Below, one piece after another: positions 44,047 to 53,708 of a stretch of 64,000 nucleotides of DNA (its first letter is position 1; each line of letters opens with the position of its first letter). The notes under the pieces were generated by a model. That model saw only the letters and a program-made list of their open reading frames with translations. It did not search any database and was not told the origin of the DNA. The stretch is from Salegentibacter sp. 24 (GTDB lineage: Bacteria; Bacteroidota; Bacteroidia; Flavobacteriales; Flavobacteriaceae), in assembly GCF_004362395.1 (NCBI RefSeq), contig NZ_SNWE01000003.1, positions 1 to 64,000 on the forward strand, given 5' to 3'. A program made the position numbers and the translations under genes.

Positions 44047-44102
44047 AATATATTGCACTAAGTGAGTGCGATATATTTACTTTTTTGCACTGTTATAGTG
44101 CA
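44047..44102. repeat. Two dyads sharing TGCACT-N5-AGTGC
   Basis: Dyad 1: AATATATTGCACT, AAGTG, AGTGCGATATATT (44047-44077; one G-T type mismatch). Dyad 2: TGCACT, GTTAT, AGTGCA (44086-44102). Their centres are 32 bp apart, about three helical turns. They lie in the gap after the element's last gene, which otherwise (43930-44301) holds nothing recognisable. Confidence 0.85.
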
Positions 44103-44301
44103 TTTCTACCAATATTTTTAAATCCACTAAAATTTTCAAGAGATTTAATAAAATCAAGAAAAAAATTACGGCTTTTAAGAGAGTTTCAGATGTGAGTTAT
44201 AGATTTCATCGCTTCAAGGGAATCTTATGATTCCTTATTGTGGTTTTGAATACCCTAATTGATAATGCAAACAACTACAATAATAATTCTTTGTTTGTTT
44301 A

Positions 44302-45153
44302 TTATTCCACCCGTAAACTAAAAATCCGGTCGAAAAATGAGGTTTTTTTAAGCTTTACCGAATCTAAAATGCCGGTCTTTTCTACTTCAACAAAACCCAT
44401 AAATTTAAAATACCGTTCGAAACTACGCAATTCGTAACACGCGTAAGAATATTCTTTTCCTTCTAAAAGCTGTGGAAAAGCTTTGAAATATTTTTCAGAA
44501 TAGAAATTCGCTGTTCTTTTCTTATCTCCATATTTTCTTAGTAAAAAGAGAGTAAATGCAGGATTAACACGACCTATGTTCATAGATTCATACCTGTCAA
44601 AATAAGCCCAATTGAATTTATGAAGTAAAATATCCAAGATTTCTGTAAGAATATAATTCCCATCACCAGCATACTTTTCTCCTTTCTTGGTTAAGCTCAG
44701 TTTCCCCTTTCTTTTTTTGGTTAAGTTTGATAGTTCCAGTAAAATACGGGTAATACTTATTTCTTCGGCGTCACTTTCTTTATTTAATTTACTTATCCCC
44801 TTTTCAATCCATTCGTTTTTTAAGCATCCAAGTTCATAGATTTGCTTTACCAATTTAGGTGGCAAAGCCCCAGTTTTGGTCAGCCGTATTGTTTTCCCCC
44901 CTTTCATCTGATCCATGAGAAAACGGACTTGTACGAGCAAGGGAAATTTTACAAGTTCCTTTTCCGAAAGCTGATTTAATACTAAAGGTCCTTTTCCTTC
45001 CCGAAAGTCTTGCTCTAGTAAAAACATTTGTTCCGGTGAAAGTCCGTCAAAATCATCCAGATTTCCCTGGTTGTGTGAAAGCACTCTTTTTTGTATTTCT
45101 TTATTTAGGTCTTCCAGATTATCAAAGCCTTCCAGGCCGTCGAGATTAATCAT
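44302..45153 (-). CDS. Uncharacterised Bacteroidota protein
   Basis: A cytoplasmic protein of 283 residues, of a type I recall among flavobacterial hypothetical proteins but cannot name. It begins with an acidic part (NLDGLEGFDNLEDLNKEIQK, NLDDFDGLSPEQMFLLEQDF), then QLSEKELVKFPLLVQVRFLM, a possible winged-helix region (IRLTKTGALPPKLVKQIYEL, KLSLTKKGEKYAGD) and a C-terminal part with FNWAYFDRYESMNIGRVNPA. Neither membrane segments nor metal motifs are seen. The two KLSLTKKG-like segments suggest a DNA- or RNA-binding helper. It stands alone between the element and the efflux operon. Confidence 0.65.
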   Translation of the reverse strand: MINLDGLEGFDNLEDLNKEIQKRVLSHNQGNLDDFDGLSPEQMFLLEQDFREGKGPLVLNQLSEKELVKFPLLVQVRFLMDQMKGGKTIRLTKTGALPPKLVKQIYELGCLKNEWIEKGISKLNKESDAEEISITRILLELSNLTKKRKGKLSLTKKGEKYAGDGNYILTEILDILLHKFNWAYFDRYESMNIGRVNPAFTLFLLRKYGDKKRTANFYSEKYFKAFPQLLEGKEYSYACYELRSFERYFKFMGFVEVEKTGILDSVKLKKTSFFDRIFSLRVE

Positions 45154-45618
45154 GTATTAATATTTTAATTATTGAAGTTCAAAAATAAGTGTTACTATTT
45201 TGATATTCAATAATATTAGAGGTCAGTATTAAACTGCAATTTGTTTTTGGTATAATTTCTTCTTTTTCAGCATTCTTGATGTGAGATTATGGAAAATTGT
45301 AGTTTTGGGGTGAGAGCGATTGATTCTAAAACAAAACTCATCAAAATACCTATTGATTCCCATCACTTACCACGGTATAAAATATCCGGAAAGCAATACT
45401 CTGATAGATATTCTTTAAATATTCAACCGATTTGATCTACATCAACTTTTTAAGTTATCAATAGTTTGAATCATATCTACCACAAACTTATAAATTTAAG
45501 CCTTATTCTGAACTTTTAAAGGTTAGTCTGAATAAGGCTTAAATTATGGGGTTTGTCGCATTTTTTTATAGTACCTTTTTTATTCCGTAGTCTTAATATT
45601 TCCAGGAAGCTAATATAC
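45154..45618. other. Intergenic region between hypothetical protein and efflux operon
   Basis: No gene seen. The main feature is the long inverted repeat at 45493-45545, listed separately. TATTCAATAATATTAG-like AT-rich sequence precedes the hypothetical gene. Confidence 0.5.
45493..45545. terminator. Perfect 16-bp inverted repeat downstream of the efflux operon
   Basis: AATTTAAGCCTTATTC (45493-45508) and GAATAAGGCTTAAATT (45530-45545) flank a 21-base loop with inner complementarity. It lies 75 bp after the last gene of the minus-strand efflux operon and may terminate it, although a clean T run is missing. Confidence 0.5.
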
Positions 45619-47055
45619 TTATTGCCAACCTCCGCCCAAGGCTCGATAGAGGTTTATTTTAGCCTGGAGTTGATGGAGCTTGGTTTCCACCAATTCCATC
45701 TTGGCATCCAGGGCTTCTTCCTGGGTTAAGAGTACTTCTACATAATCTGCCTCTGCATATTTAAAAAGGGTATTGGCAATAGCAAAGGATTCATTTAAAA
45801 TAGCTACCTCTTTCTTTTTCGTCTTGAAACTAGCGGAATAGTTATCGAGTTTATTCAGCTTATTCAGTACTTCAGTGTAGGCATTTAAAACAGCCCGTTC
45901 GTATTCAAATACAGCCTGGACCTGCAATGCAGAAGCCTGGTTGTACCTTGCCCTGATGGCTTTTTTATTGATCAGGGGTGCCATTATTTCACCTGCAGCA
46001 TTATAAAGCAGGGATTCCGGGTTGAAAAGTAAACTTGGCTTAAAGGCCTCAAAACCTATACCTGCTGTAATATCCAGGCTTGGATAGAATTCCGCCCGGG
46101 CCACCCTGACATCTAATTTGGAGGCTTGCAACTGGTATGCTGCCTGTCGGATATCCGGCCTGTATTCCAGTAAATCTGATGGAATTCCAGTCTCAAGACT
46201 ATCCAGTTGAATACTCAAAAAGTCTTCTTTGTTTCTCCCGATATCCCCTGAGTATCGTCCTACCAAAAAATTCAATCGGTTGCGGGTTTCCACAATTTGT
46301 TGCTTGACCCCGTATTGCAGGTTTTTTGTTTTCAGGAGTTGCGCCTGAAATCGATTCACGGCCAGTTGCGTGGTCCTTGCATATAGCTTCTGTAATTTAA
46401 CTTTTCGCAAGGCCTCCTCCTGGATGGAAAGGTTGTTTTTAATGATTTCCAACAAAGTATCCAGTGCCTGCAGCTCATAATATTCACTTGCTATTTCCGC
46501 TATTAAATTGGTGATCAACAGGTTTTTTCCCTGGTTAGCTGCTAAATACCTCAGCTGGGCAGCATCCTTAGCATTGCGTAGTTTTCGCCAAATGTCTACT
46601 TCCCAACTGGCCACGGGCCCTATCTGAAAATCCCCTAAAGGTTCGGGAAATTCCTCTCCTTCTTTGATTTCCAGGTTATGTTCTAGTGACCCCATGCGGG
46701 TATATCGTCCTGACTTCTCTACCCCGGCTCCTGCCTCCAGTTTAACCTGAGGTAAATATTCCCCTGATTTCTCAAGCACCTCATTTTGACGCACTTTGAG
46801 TTCCTGCAGGACGATATTTAATTCCTGGTTGTTGCTTAGGGCGGTATCGATTAACCCGCTTAGCTTTGGGTCATCGAAATATGCTCTCCAGCTGATCTTC
46901 TCCATCCTGCTCCCGGAGAGATCCTGATACTTATAACTTCCGGGTAAAGCTGTATGGGCTTTTTTTAAACCAGGCCCGGGGATGCTACAGCTCCCCATAA
47001 GACCTACTAAAACAATTATGAATAAATGTTTAAGGTGATTTATAGTACTATTCAT
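45619..47055 (-). CDS. Efflux outer membrane factor (NodT/OprM-type lipoprotein)
   Basis: TolC-fold outer-membrane channel of a tripartite efflux pump, 478 residues. It has a lipoprotein signal (FIIVLVGLMGSCSIPGPG) and two repeats of the outer-membrane efflux protein domain: DTALSNNQELNIVLQELKVR with WEVDIWRKLRNAKDAAQLRY, and later PDIRQAAYQLQASKLDVRVARAEFYPSLDI with YTEVLNKLNKL. It is the last gene of the operon, and its start overlaps the end of the pump gene by 8 bp. Confidence 0.94.
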   Translation of the reverse strand: MNSTINHLKHLFIIVLVGLMGSCSIPGPGLKKAHTALPGSYKYQDLSGSRMEKISWRAYFDDPKLSGLIDTALSNNQELNIVLQELKVRQNEVLEKSGEYLPQVKLEAGAGVEKSGRYTRMGSLEHNLEIKEGEEFPEPLGDFQIGPVASWEVDIWRKLRNAKDAAQLRYLAANQGKNLLITNLIAEIASEYYELQALDTLLEIIKNNLSIQEEALRKVKLQKLYARTTQLAVNRFQAQLLKTKNLQYGVKQQIVETRNRLNFLVGRYSGDIGRNKEDFLSIQLDSLETGIPSDLLEYRPDIRQAAYQLQASKLDVRVARAEFYPSLDITAGIGFEAFKPSLLFNPESLLYNAAGEIMAPLINKKAIRARYNQASALQVQAVFEYERAVLNAYTEVLNKLNKLDNYSASFKTKKKEVAILNESFAIANTLFKYAEADYVEVLLTQEEALDAKMELVETKLHQLQAKINLYRALGGGWQ

Positions 47056-50000
47056 TTTTATTTTTTTTACGATGACGCATTTTAATTAGGGTATTTAAGT
47101 TGGCTATTTTTTTAACCAGGGAAGCTTTAGTGGGTTCATTGCTATAGGCCTCGGATAGGGTAATATGGGATTCTCCTTTTATAAGTTCCTTGCCTTCCAC
47201 TAATTTAGCCAGGCTGTAATAGAGTCCTGGAATGATCAGCACCCCGAAGAGCGTTCCAAAAAGCATTCCTCCCAGCGAGGCGGCACCTATGGTACGGTTA
47301 CCAATTGCCCCTGCCCCGGTGGCAAGTACCAGGGGAATTAATCCGGCCATAAATGCAAATGAAGTCATAAGGATCGGTCTAAACCTGGCCTTGGCCCCTT
47401 CGATAGCCGCTACTAGAATGGTAGCCCCTTCATTCTGCTTTTGTACCGCAAATTCCACGATCAGAACCGCATTTTTTCCTAATAGGCCTACCAGCATGAT
47501 CATGCCGATTTGTGCATACACATCATTGGCCAGTCCCATCATTTTTAGCATTAAAAAAGTTCCAAAGATCCCTATCGGAAGGGAGAGCAATACTGCCAGG
47601 GGCAGAACAAAACTCTCATACTGGGCAGCCAGCACCACGTACACAAAGAATATCACCACTAAAAATATATAAATGGATTCATTACCTCGCTGTGCCTCGT
47701 CATAGGATAAACCCTCCCAGGCAATATCAAAGCCCTTAGGCAGGGTTTGACTGGCTACCTCTTTAATGGCTTCAATGGCATCCCCGGTGGTGTATCCGGC
47801 TGCAGGCAAGCCCCTTATGGAGGCAGAGTTGTACAGGTTGTACCGGGTGATTTCATTGGGCCCCTGGGTTTTGTTGAAATTCATAAAGGCAGAATAAGGC
47901 ACCATTTCCCCTTCTTCATTTTTTACAAAATATTCATCTAAATCAGAAATAAACCTGCGGTATTCAGGCGCTGCCTGTACATAGACTTTAAAGAAACGTC
48001 CAAACCGAATAAACCCCTGTTCGTAGGTACTCCCTATAAGTATATTTAAATTTTCCATAGCCGCACCGATGGAGACCCCTTTTTGCATAGCGGCTTGATT
48101 ATCAATCACCAGTTCATATTGGGGGTAGTTGGCTGCATAGAAGGTAAACAGGCCTTTCAGTTCCTCCCTTTCCCGTAATTTATTCAGGAAATTCTGGTTG
48201 ATTCGATCGAACTCCTGGTAGCCTGTGGCATCGGTTTTATCGAGCATGCGGAATGAGAAACCACCGGAAGAACCAAATCCTGGTACCGCCGGGGGTTCAA
48301 AATATTCGACAATGGCACCAAGGTCCCGGGTTTTCTCCTCTAGTTCCTCCATAATCTCATCGACATTTTTCTCCCGCTGCGACCAGGGCTCCAGGTTGAT
48401 CAAACAAGTTCCTGCATTGGATCCGCGGCCTTCTGTCATAATTTCATAACCAGCCAGGGAGGTTACAGATGCAATTCCATCTACCTCTTCAGCGATTTTC
48501 TGAAGCTGGCCAGCTACCTGGTTGGTCTGTTCCAAGGTGGAGCCTGGGGGCGTTTGGATAATAGCATAAATGGTCCCCTGGTCTTCATTAGGTACAAAGC
48601 CTGAAGGGAGGATATTGCTGGTATAAATCATCCCGAAAACAAATAATCCCAGGACACCAAAAGTGACGATTCTCCGGGTTACTATCTTGTTAAGTATTGT
48701 GACATATCGCCCTGTAAGCTTTGCGAAACCTCGGTTAAAGCCATCTATAAACCGATCGAATAAAGATTTTCTTCTTTTCCCATGCGGGTTTTTAAGAAAA
48801 ATTGCACAAAGTACCGGGGTCAGCGTTAAGGCTACCAAACCGGATATCACGATGGAACTTGCCATGGTAATGGAAAACTGCCGATAAAAAACCCCTACCG
48901 GTCCGCCCATAAAGGCTATCGGAACAAAGACAGAGGTCATCACCAGGGTTATAGCTATAATAGCGCCACTTAATTCTTTCATCGCCATCTGGGTTGCCTT
49001 ATACGGGCTAAGCCGAGAATCTTCCTCCATTTTCTCATATACGGCTTCCACTACCACAATAGCATCATCAACCACTACTCCAATGGCCAACACAAGGGCG
49101 AAAAGGGTAATCAGATTGATAGACATCCCTAGTAATTGTATAAAGAAAAATGCGCCTATAAGCGATACCGGAACTGCCAGGATAGGAATAAGGGTGGCCC
49201 GCCAGTTTCCAAGAAAAACAAAGACCACCAGGGAGACCAAAAGAAATGCATCCCGGATGGTATGCATCACCTGTTGGGTGGAAGCGTCTAAAAATTTAGA
49301 AACATCATAACTGTACTGGTAGCGTATGCCTTCTGGAAAATCCTTTTCCAGCTCCTTCATTTTTTCCTTTACCGCAGCAATAACCTTACTACCATTGCTG
49401 CCCAGGGTCTGTTTAAGCACAATGGAAGATGAAGGTTTTCCGTCCAAATTAGAATAGATATCGAAGAATTCACTCCCCAGGCCTACATCAGCTACATCTG
49501 CAAGCTTTACTTGCTGTCCCTCTTCTGTACTCTTAAGAATGATATTTTCGTACTGCTCAGCAGTATTGTATCTCCCGGCATAAGTCAGTACAAATTCCTT
49601 GGATTGCGCCTTGATCCCTGAGCTTCTTCCCAGGCGTCCCGGCCTCCCGATGATACTCTGCTCCTCCAGGGCCTTCATTACCTCTTCCGCGGATATTTTA
49701 TAGGCCCGCATCCGGTCGGGCTTTAGCCAAATACGCATGGCATATTTACGAGCACCAAGAATTTGGGCACGGGCAATACCCTTTATGCGCTGGAGTTCCG
49801 GAACCACCTTGGTATAGGCGTAATTGTAAAGAAACTTCTCATCAATGTTACTTCCCTTTTCACTGGCAAGATTTACATACAATAGCATGCTGGGCTGAAT
49901 AGGTTTAATCTGTACTCCTTCACGCTGTACCAGGGGTGGTAAATTTGGCATGACCTGGTCTACCCTTGTTTTTACTCTTATTACCGCCTGGTTAGGATCG

Positions 50001-50293
50001 GTGCCGGGTTCAAAGATCACCCGGATGGTACCTTCCCCCGCACTAGTGGCATCCGAGGATATGTAACGCATGCCCTGGACCCCGTTTATGGCCGTTTCCA
50101 ATGGGATTATGGTGGATTTCACCAATACATCCGCACTGGAACCTGGGTAGGCCACAAATATATTAACTGTTGTTGGGGCGATGGAGGGAAACTGCGATAT
50201 GGGTAATTGAAAAATCGACATCAGGCCAACAAAAACAATGACAATGGACAGCACTATAGCCAGTACCGGCCTTTTTAGAATATTTTGAAACAT
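47048..50293 (-). CDS. RND multidrug efflux pump, HAE1 family (AcrB-like)
   Basis: Proton-driven inner-membrane pump of 1081 residues with twelve membrane helices and two large periplasmic loops. The first helix (PVLAIVLSIVIVFVGLMSIF) is followed by QLPISQFPSIAPTTVNIFVA. The proton-relay aspartates are in LAIGVVVDDAIVVVEAVYEK (helix 4), with MGGPVGVFYRQFSIT and a typical helix 10-12 region (ALLLS-like segment, GLLGKNAVLIVEFA, ILMTSFAFMAGLIPLVLATG). The C-terminal tail is basic (KMRHRKKNKNE). It is in an operon with the adaptor (24-bp gap) and the outer-membrane factor, so the complete pump is encoded here. Substrates are unknown. Confidence 0.96.
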   Translation of the reverse strand: MFQNILKRPVLAIVLSIVIVFVGLMSIFQLPISQFPSIAPTTVNIFVAYPGSSADVLVKSTIIPLETAINGVQGMRYISSDATSAGEGTIRVIFEPGTDPNQAVIRVKTRVDQVMPNLPPLVQREGVQIKPIQPSMLLYVNLASEKGSNIDEKFLYNYAYTKVVPELQRIKGIARAQILGARKYAMRIWLKPDRMRAYKISAEEVMKALEEQSIIGRPGRLGRSSGIKAQSKEFVLTYAGRYNTAEQYENIILKSTEEGQQVKLADVADVGLGSEFFDIYSNLDGKPSSSIVLKQTLGSNGSKVIAAVKEKMKELEKDFPEGIRYQYSYDVSKFLDASTQQVMHTIRDAFLLVSLVVFVFLGNWRATLIPILAVPVSLIGAFFFIQLLGMSINLITLFALVLAIGVVVDDAIVVVEAVYEKMEEDSRLSPYKATQMAMKELSGAIIAITLVMTSVFVPIAFMGGPVGVFYRQFSITMASSIVISGLVALTLTPVLCAIFLKNPHGKRRKSLFDRFIDGFNRGFAKLTGRYVTILNKIVTRRIVTFGVLGLFVFGMIYTSNILPSGFVPNEDQGTIYAIIQTPPGSTLEQTNQVAGQLQKIAEEVDGIASVTSLAGYEIMTEGRGSNAGTCLINLEPWSQREKNVDEIMEELEEKTRDLGAIVEYFEPPAVPGFGSSGGFSFRMLDKTDATGYQEFDRINQNFLNKLREREELKGLFTFYAANYPQYELVIDNQAAMQKGVSIGAAMENLNILIGSTYEQGFIRFGRFFKVYVQAAPEYRRFISDLDEYFVKNEEGEMVPYSAFMNFNKTQGPNEITRYNLYNSASIRGLPAAGYTTGDAIEAIKEVASQTLPKGFDIAWEGLSYDEAQRGNESIYIFLVVIFFVYVVLAAQYESFVLPLAVLLSLPIGIFGTFLMLKMMGLANDVYAQIGMIMLVGLLGKNAVLIVEFAVQKQNEGATILVAAIEGAKARFRPILMTSFAFMAGLIPLVLATGAGAIGNRTIGAASLGGMLFGTLFGVLIIPGLYYSLAKLVEGKELIKGESHITLSEAYSNEPTKASLVKKIANLNTLIKMRHRKKNKNE

Positions 50294-50317
50294 AAGGAAA
50301 TGTTTTATAGGAATTTA

Positions 50318-51421
50318 TTATTCAGCGTGGAGTTCCAAGTTTGCAAAGACAACCTCTGGCTTTTTGAACTCGAACTCAATTTTATCGCCATTTTGCACTT
50401 TCCTTAATCCTTCGAGTAAAAATTTATCCTCTGGATTTAAGCCTTCTTTCACCACATATAAATGATCAAGTTCACTGGCGATCTCAATCTCCCTGGAATG
50501 AACTTCCCCCTTTTTATCTACTACATAAACATATCTTTTCTCCAGGATCTCAAAAGTTGCTTTCTGCGGTATGAGCAGGGCCTCATGTATTGCCACAGGC
50601 CATAAGATATTACCGGTTTGCCCCTGGCGAAGTAACCTGTCCGGATTAGCAAAGCTCGCTCTAAATGCAATGGTTCCCGTAGTGTTGTCAAACTGAGCTT
50701 CAATAGCCGTTATGGTCCCCTTTTTATTAAAAACCTGGCCATTGGCCAGTTGGAGCTGGAGCGAATCTACGCTGCCCCTCTGGTGCTGTGCGTAATCAAG
50801 ATAAGCTGATTCTGGCACATTGAAATAGACCCACATTTTACTGTTATCGGTTAGGGTGGTCAGTTTTTCACCCTCCTCTATCAGGGAGCCTAACCGGATA
50901 TCCTCAAACCGTCCGATAATACCATTAAAAGGGGCTCTTATTTCGGTAAACTTTAAATGTGCTTTTTTTAGGTCCAATTCCGCTTCTGCATTGTCCAGGT
51001 GTGCCCTGGCCAGGGAAAGTTCGTTGCTGGACACCACATTACTATCAGCCAGCGCCCTGGTATTTTGATATTCCACCATGGCCTTCTGCATCTCGGCCTC
51101 GGCTTTCTTAACTTCGGCCTTGTATACCGTGGGTTGAATCTGAAATAAAAGCTGGCCCTTTTCTACAAGCTCCCCTTCGTCTACCAGGATTCTCTCCAGG
51201 TAGCCATTTTCCATAGATTTTAACTCAATATGCTGAAAGGCCTGTATCTGTGAAACATAAGGGTTGTAATATGAAGTATCTTTTTTAATCGGGTTACTCA
51301 CTTCCAAAACACCTGTATGGTGACCCTGGTGGCTTTTTTGATGATGATCTGATTGACAACTGGCAAATACTGCCAAAACGGCCACAAACAGGCCGATATA
51401 ACTAATTACTTTAGAATTCAT
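50318..51421 (-). CDS. RND efflux periplasmic adaptor (membrane fusion lipoprotein)
   Basis: The AcrA/MexA-type adaptor, 367 residues. The lipoprotein signal (YIGLFVAVLAVFASC) is followed by a His-rich linker (DHHQKSHQGHHTG), which could bind metal. Then comes the lipoyl half (IELKSMENGYLERILVDEGE with LVEKGQLLFQI), the alpha hairpin, the second lipoyl half (IRAPFNGIIGRFEDIRLGSL) and the beta-barrel and membrane-proximal domains (IAFRASFANPDRLLRQGQTG). It is the first full gene of the efflux operon. The His cluster is mildly unusual. Confidence 0.95.
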   Translation of the reverse strand: MNSKVISYIGLFVAVLAVFASCQSDHHQKSHQGHHTGVLEVSNPIKKDTSYYNPYVSQIQAFQHIELKSMENGYLERILVDEGELVEKGQLLFQIQPTVYKAEVKKAEAEMQKAMVEYQNTRALADSNVVSSNELSLARAHLDNAEAELDLKKAHLKFTEIRAPFNGIIGRFEDIRLGSLIEEGEKLTTLTDNSKMWVYFNVPESAYLDYAQHQRGSVDSLQLQLANGQVFNKKGTITAIEAQFDNTTGTIAFRASFANPDRLLRQGQTGNILWPVAIHEALLIPQKATFEILEKRYVYVVDKKGEVHSREIEIASELDHLYVVKEGLNPEDKFLLEGLRKVQNGDKIEFEFKKPEVVFANLELHAE

Positions 51422-51591
51422 TGCTAACGTTATTATAAATAAAACTTTAACCTTAAAAAGGCTGTGGAAAGAGCAATTAGACCTTATGTATGTACAGATT
51501 GAAACAGGCCTTATTCCAGGTTTATAGAAACAGGAAAAGGACGTATAAGGATCTAAAAGCTATAATAGAACTAAAAAAACCTGTGTAGGTT

Positions 51592-51981
51592 CTATGATAA
51601 TGCTGCCATGAAGAATTTCCAGGAGTGAAAAAGAATGTAAAGTTTGATTTTTTTAAAGGAATTACCCCAATGCGGTTGGGAATTTCCAGTAAGGTTTTGA
51701 AGCTCCCTAAAAGCTCGGGAAGACTCCCCTTTTAAGAAGTAGCGCTGCGGATCATCATTTTCTTCAATTTCCAATTCCGTACAGCGGTCGGAATAATATA
51801 AATCTCCAATAGCATGAAGATCTACAGCATCACTTTGGATGGATTTAACCGAAGAAATGAAAACTTCAGTATTGGAATCCTGAGAGGCCTCCGCAACGGA
51901 AATACCTAAAAAGAAGACAAGGATTGTAAATGGTGACCATAGCCATTTAAAGATATCCTTATAATGTAGTTTCTTATTAAT
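51592..51981 (-). CDS. Small exported protein lacking an ATG start
   Basis: An open frame of 129 codons on the minus strand. It begins with what is plainly a signal peptide (NKKLHYKDIFKWLWSPFT, ILVFFLGISVAEASQDS) and continues through LHAIGDLYYSDRCTELEIEE to the stop at 51592. The only possible first codons are ATT at 51981 or ATC at 51984, directly after a stop, so either a rare start is used or ATG mutated to ATT. The protein family is not recognised. It precedes the efflux operon by 170 bp and might be co-transcribed. It could also be a recent pseudogene. Confidence 0.55.
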   Translation of the reverse strand: MNKKLHYKDIFKWLWSPFTILVFFLGISVAEASQDSNTEVFISSVKSIQSDAVDLHAIGDLYYSDRCTELEIEENDDPQRYFLKGESSRAFRELQNLTGNSQPHWGNSFKKIKLYILFHSWKFFMAALS

Positions 51982-52307
51982 GATCTAAATTCATTAGTTA
52001 AAGAGTTGCAAATGTATATTAAAAATACCGATAATTACAATCTTTTCCTGATCTATCCCGCTGCCTGTCAGGTTTTACCTGAGATGGAAAACTTACCAAG
52101 CTCGTTGGGAAGGATATCAGCTACTAGCAAGCCATTGGCGTTGAAAAAAAATAGGCCTGGTTCCTGGTCAATAAGTATTTCATAATAATGGATAATAGCG
52201 CTGTATGATTTTGACCCGGATTTCGAATTGATTTTCTTTAGTTCCACATATTGTTGTCAATAGATAGCTAGTAAACTTAGCAGCAGATTTCAGCCTGTGC
52301 TTTGGTT
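51982..52307. other. Gene-poor stretch; one doubtful small frame
   Basis: A GTG-opened minus-strand frame at 52068-52247 (59 residues, including EILIDQEPGLFFFNANGLLV) reads like protein, but it has no recognisable start signal or family. It may be a fragment. Nothing else is seen. Confidence 0.35.
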
Positions 52308-52829
52308 TTAAAAACCTTCTGATTTCCATAACCTGAGAGAATTGTAATTATCATCGTAAATCAAGAGCCCCTCCACCTCTCTGTCTTCTGCTATAGGTTC
52401 CATAGCCGTTTTTTGACCTAACACCATACAAGCAGTAGCCATAGCGTCGGCTTTTTCCGCATTCTTGCATTTTATGGAAACCGAAAGTAAACTGTGATCT
52501 ACAGGAGAACCTGTTTCTGGGTTTATAATATGAGGTCTTCGTTTACCGGAACTGTCCAAATAAAATTTACGATAACTTCCTGAAGTACTTATCGCTGTAT
52601 TTTTAAGTGTGATGATATGAATAAACCTGTCCTTTTCTTTGCCCATACTGAAGTATGGGTTTTCAATGCCAATTTTCCATAGTTTACCTGTTCCATTATA
52701 GCCACGGGTTTTCACTTCTCCTCCCAATTCTACTTTGTAATTTTCCACACCTTTATCATTAAGAAAATCAGCAATCTTATTGATGTAGTATCCTTCTCCT
52801 ATAGCCCTAAGAAGGCTTTTCATATTCAA
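52308..52829 (-). pseudogene. apbE: 5'-truncated apbE (FAD:protein FMN transferase)
   Basis: ApbE attaches FMN to threonines of target proteins on the outer face of the membrane. Only the C-terminal half is left: AIGEGYYINKIADFLNDKGV with YKVELGGEVKTRG, IGIENPYF, AISTSGSYRKFY, HIINPETGSPV and KADAMATACMVLGQK. Full proteins have about 330 residues with a signal peptide; this frame has 173, and its first ATG is followed at once by a mid-protein motif. The 5' end stops next to the AbiE module, which suggests that arrival of the toxin-antitoxin island cut the gene. A shortened active form seems unlikely. Confidence 0.8.
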
Positions 52830-52862
52830 ATATTTTCACCAATCTAGGTGAAATCATTGAAT

Positions 52863-53708
52863 TTAATCCAAGTTATCCATCAGCCCAAATCGAAACTCTT
52901 TAAGTATTTGAACTGCATACTCTAATTCCCAATCTTTATTTTTTACCCATTGTTTTGCAATCGCTGAGCTTTCAGCATTATCAACATTATCATTAATGGT
53001 GTTTAGAATTCGATTTTTTATTGCATCAGACACGTTTAAGAATTTACTGGAATTTCTTCCAAGAACTCTTGCAGCTATTTTCAGTTGGTCGAAAATTTCC
53101 TCCTCTGTAAATGTATCGTGATGATGCTCCATGATGTTGTCGTAATTTAAATCGAAATAATGCTCTATAATTCTCAAAATATCGTAGAGATCATTGTCAC
53201 GTTCTTCTGGTCTGTCGCTCCAGGCGATTAGTTTAAGAATCACCATTCCTGGAAGGGACGGAATCTTTAAAGACTTTTCTTCTATGTTTACGCTCTCGGA
53301 TTCTTTTAGCACTTCGCTAAAACCCAAAACGTGCAAATCAGTATAGCGCTCATTAAACTGTATGGTAAACTTTTCCTCAATTTCACCAAAAGGTAATAAG
53401 TCAATGGCAATATTGAATTTGTCATTATATAGCGTCCAAGGTGCTTCTACTTTGTTAAATCCATATTTGAGAAGTGCTTTAACCACAGCTTCAAATTCCT
53501 GTATGGAAGATATCATTATTGCAAAATCAATATCTTTAGTTCCTCTACTGGGTTTAATGCCTCCTTTCAATAGTTCTAAGGCTACCGCACTTGCACCAAT
53601 GAGATAGTATGGTATGTTCAGTTTTACCAATATCTCATCGATAATGTCAAAAACCTCTTTAAAATGAGGGATTGCTAATTGCTTATAGGTTTGGTTTGAT
53701 TTGCTCAT
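52863..53708 (-). CDS. AbiEii-type nucleotidyltransferase toxin, module 1
   Basis: Nucleotidyltransferase-fold protein of 281 residues, the toxin half of a type IV toxin-antitoxin or abortive-infection pair. The fold signature is seen in YYLIGASAVALELLKGG followed by SRGTKDIDFAIMISS (the polymerase-beta DxD) and IAIDLLPFGEI (third acidic residue). IPSLPGMVILKLIAW with RPEERDNDLYDI is the conserved helix with Lys and Asp found in AbiEii/MNT proteins. It overlaps the antitoxin gene by 26 bp, as expected for a tight operon. The catalytic residues look intact. Confidence 0.85.
   Translation of the reverse strand: MSKSNQTYKQLAIPHFKEVFDIIDEILVKLNIPYYLIGASAVALELLKGGIKPSRGTKDIDFAIMISSIQEFEAVVKALLKYGFNKVEAPWTLYNDKFNIAIDLLPFGEIEEKFTIQFNERYTDLHVLGFSEVLKESESVNIEEKSLKIPSLPGMVILKLIAWSDRPEERDNDLYDILRIIEHYFDLNYDNIMEHHHDTFTEEEIFDQLKIAARVLGRNSSKFLNVSDAIKNRILNTINDNVDNAESSAIAKQWVKNKDWELEYAVQILKEFRFGLMDNLD

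Noticed and set aside
44240-44437. Plus-strand frame of 65 codons opposite the end of the 283-residue hypothetical protein
   Set aside because: It largely overlaps the well-formed minus-strand gene and has low-complexity composition.
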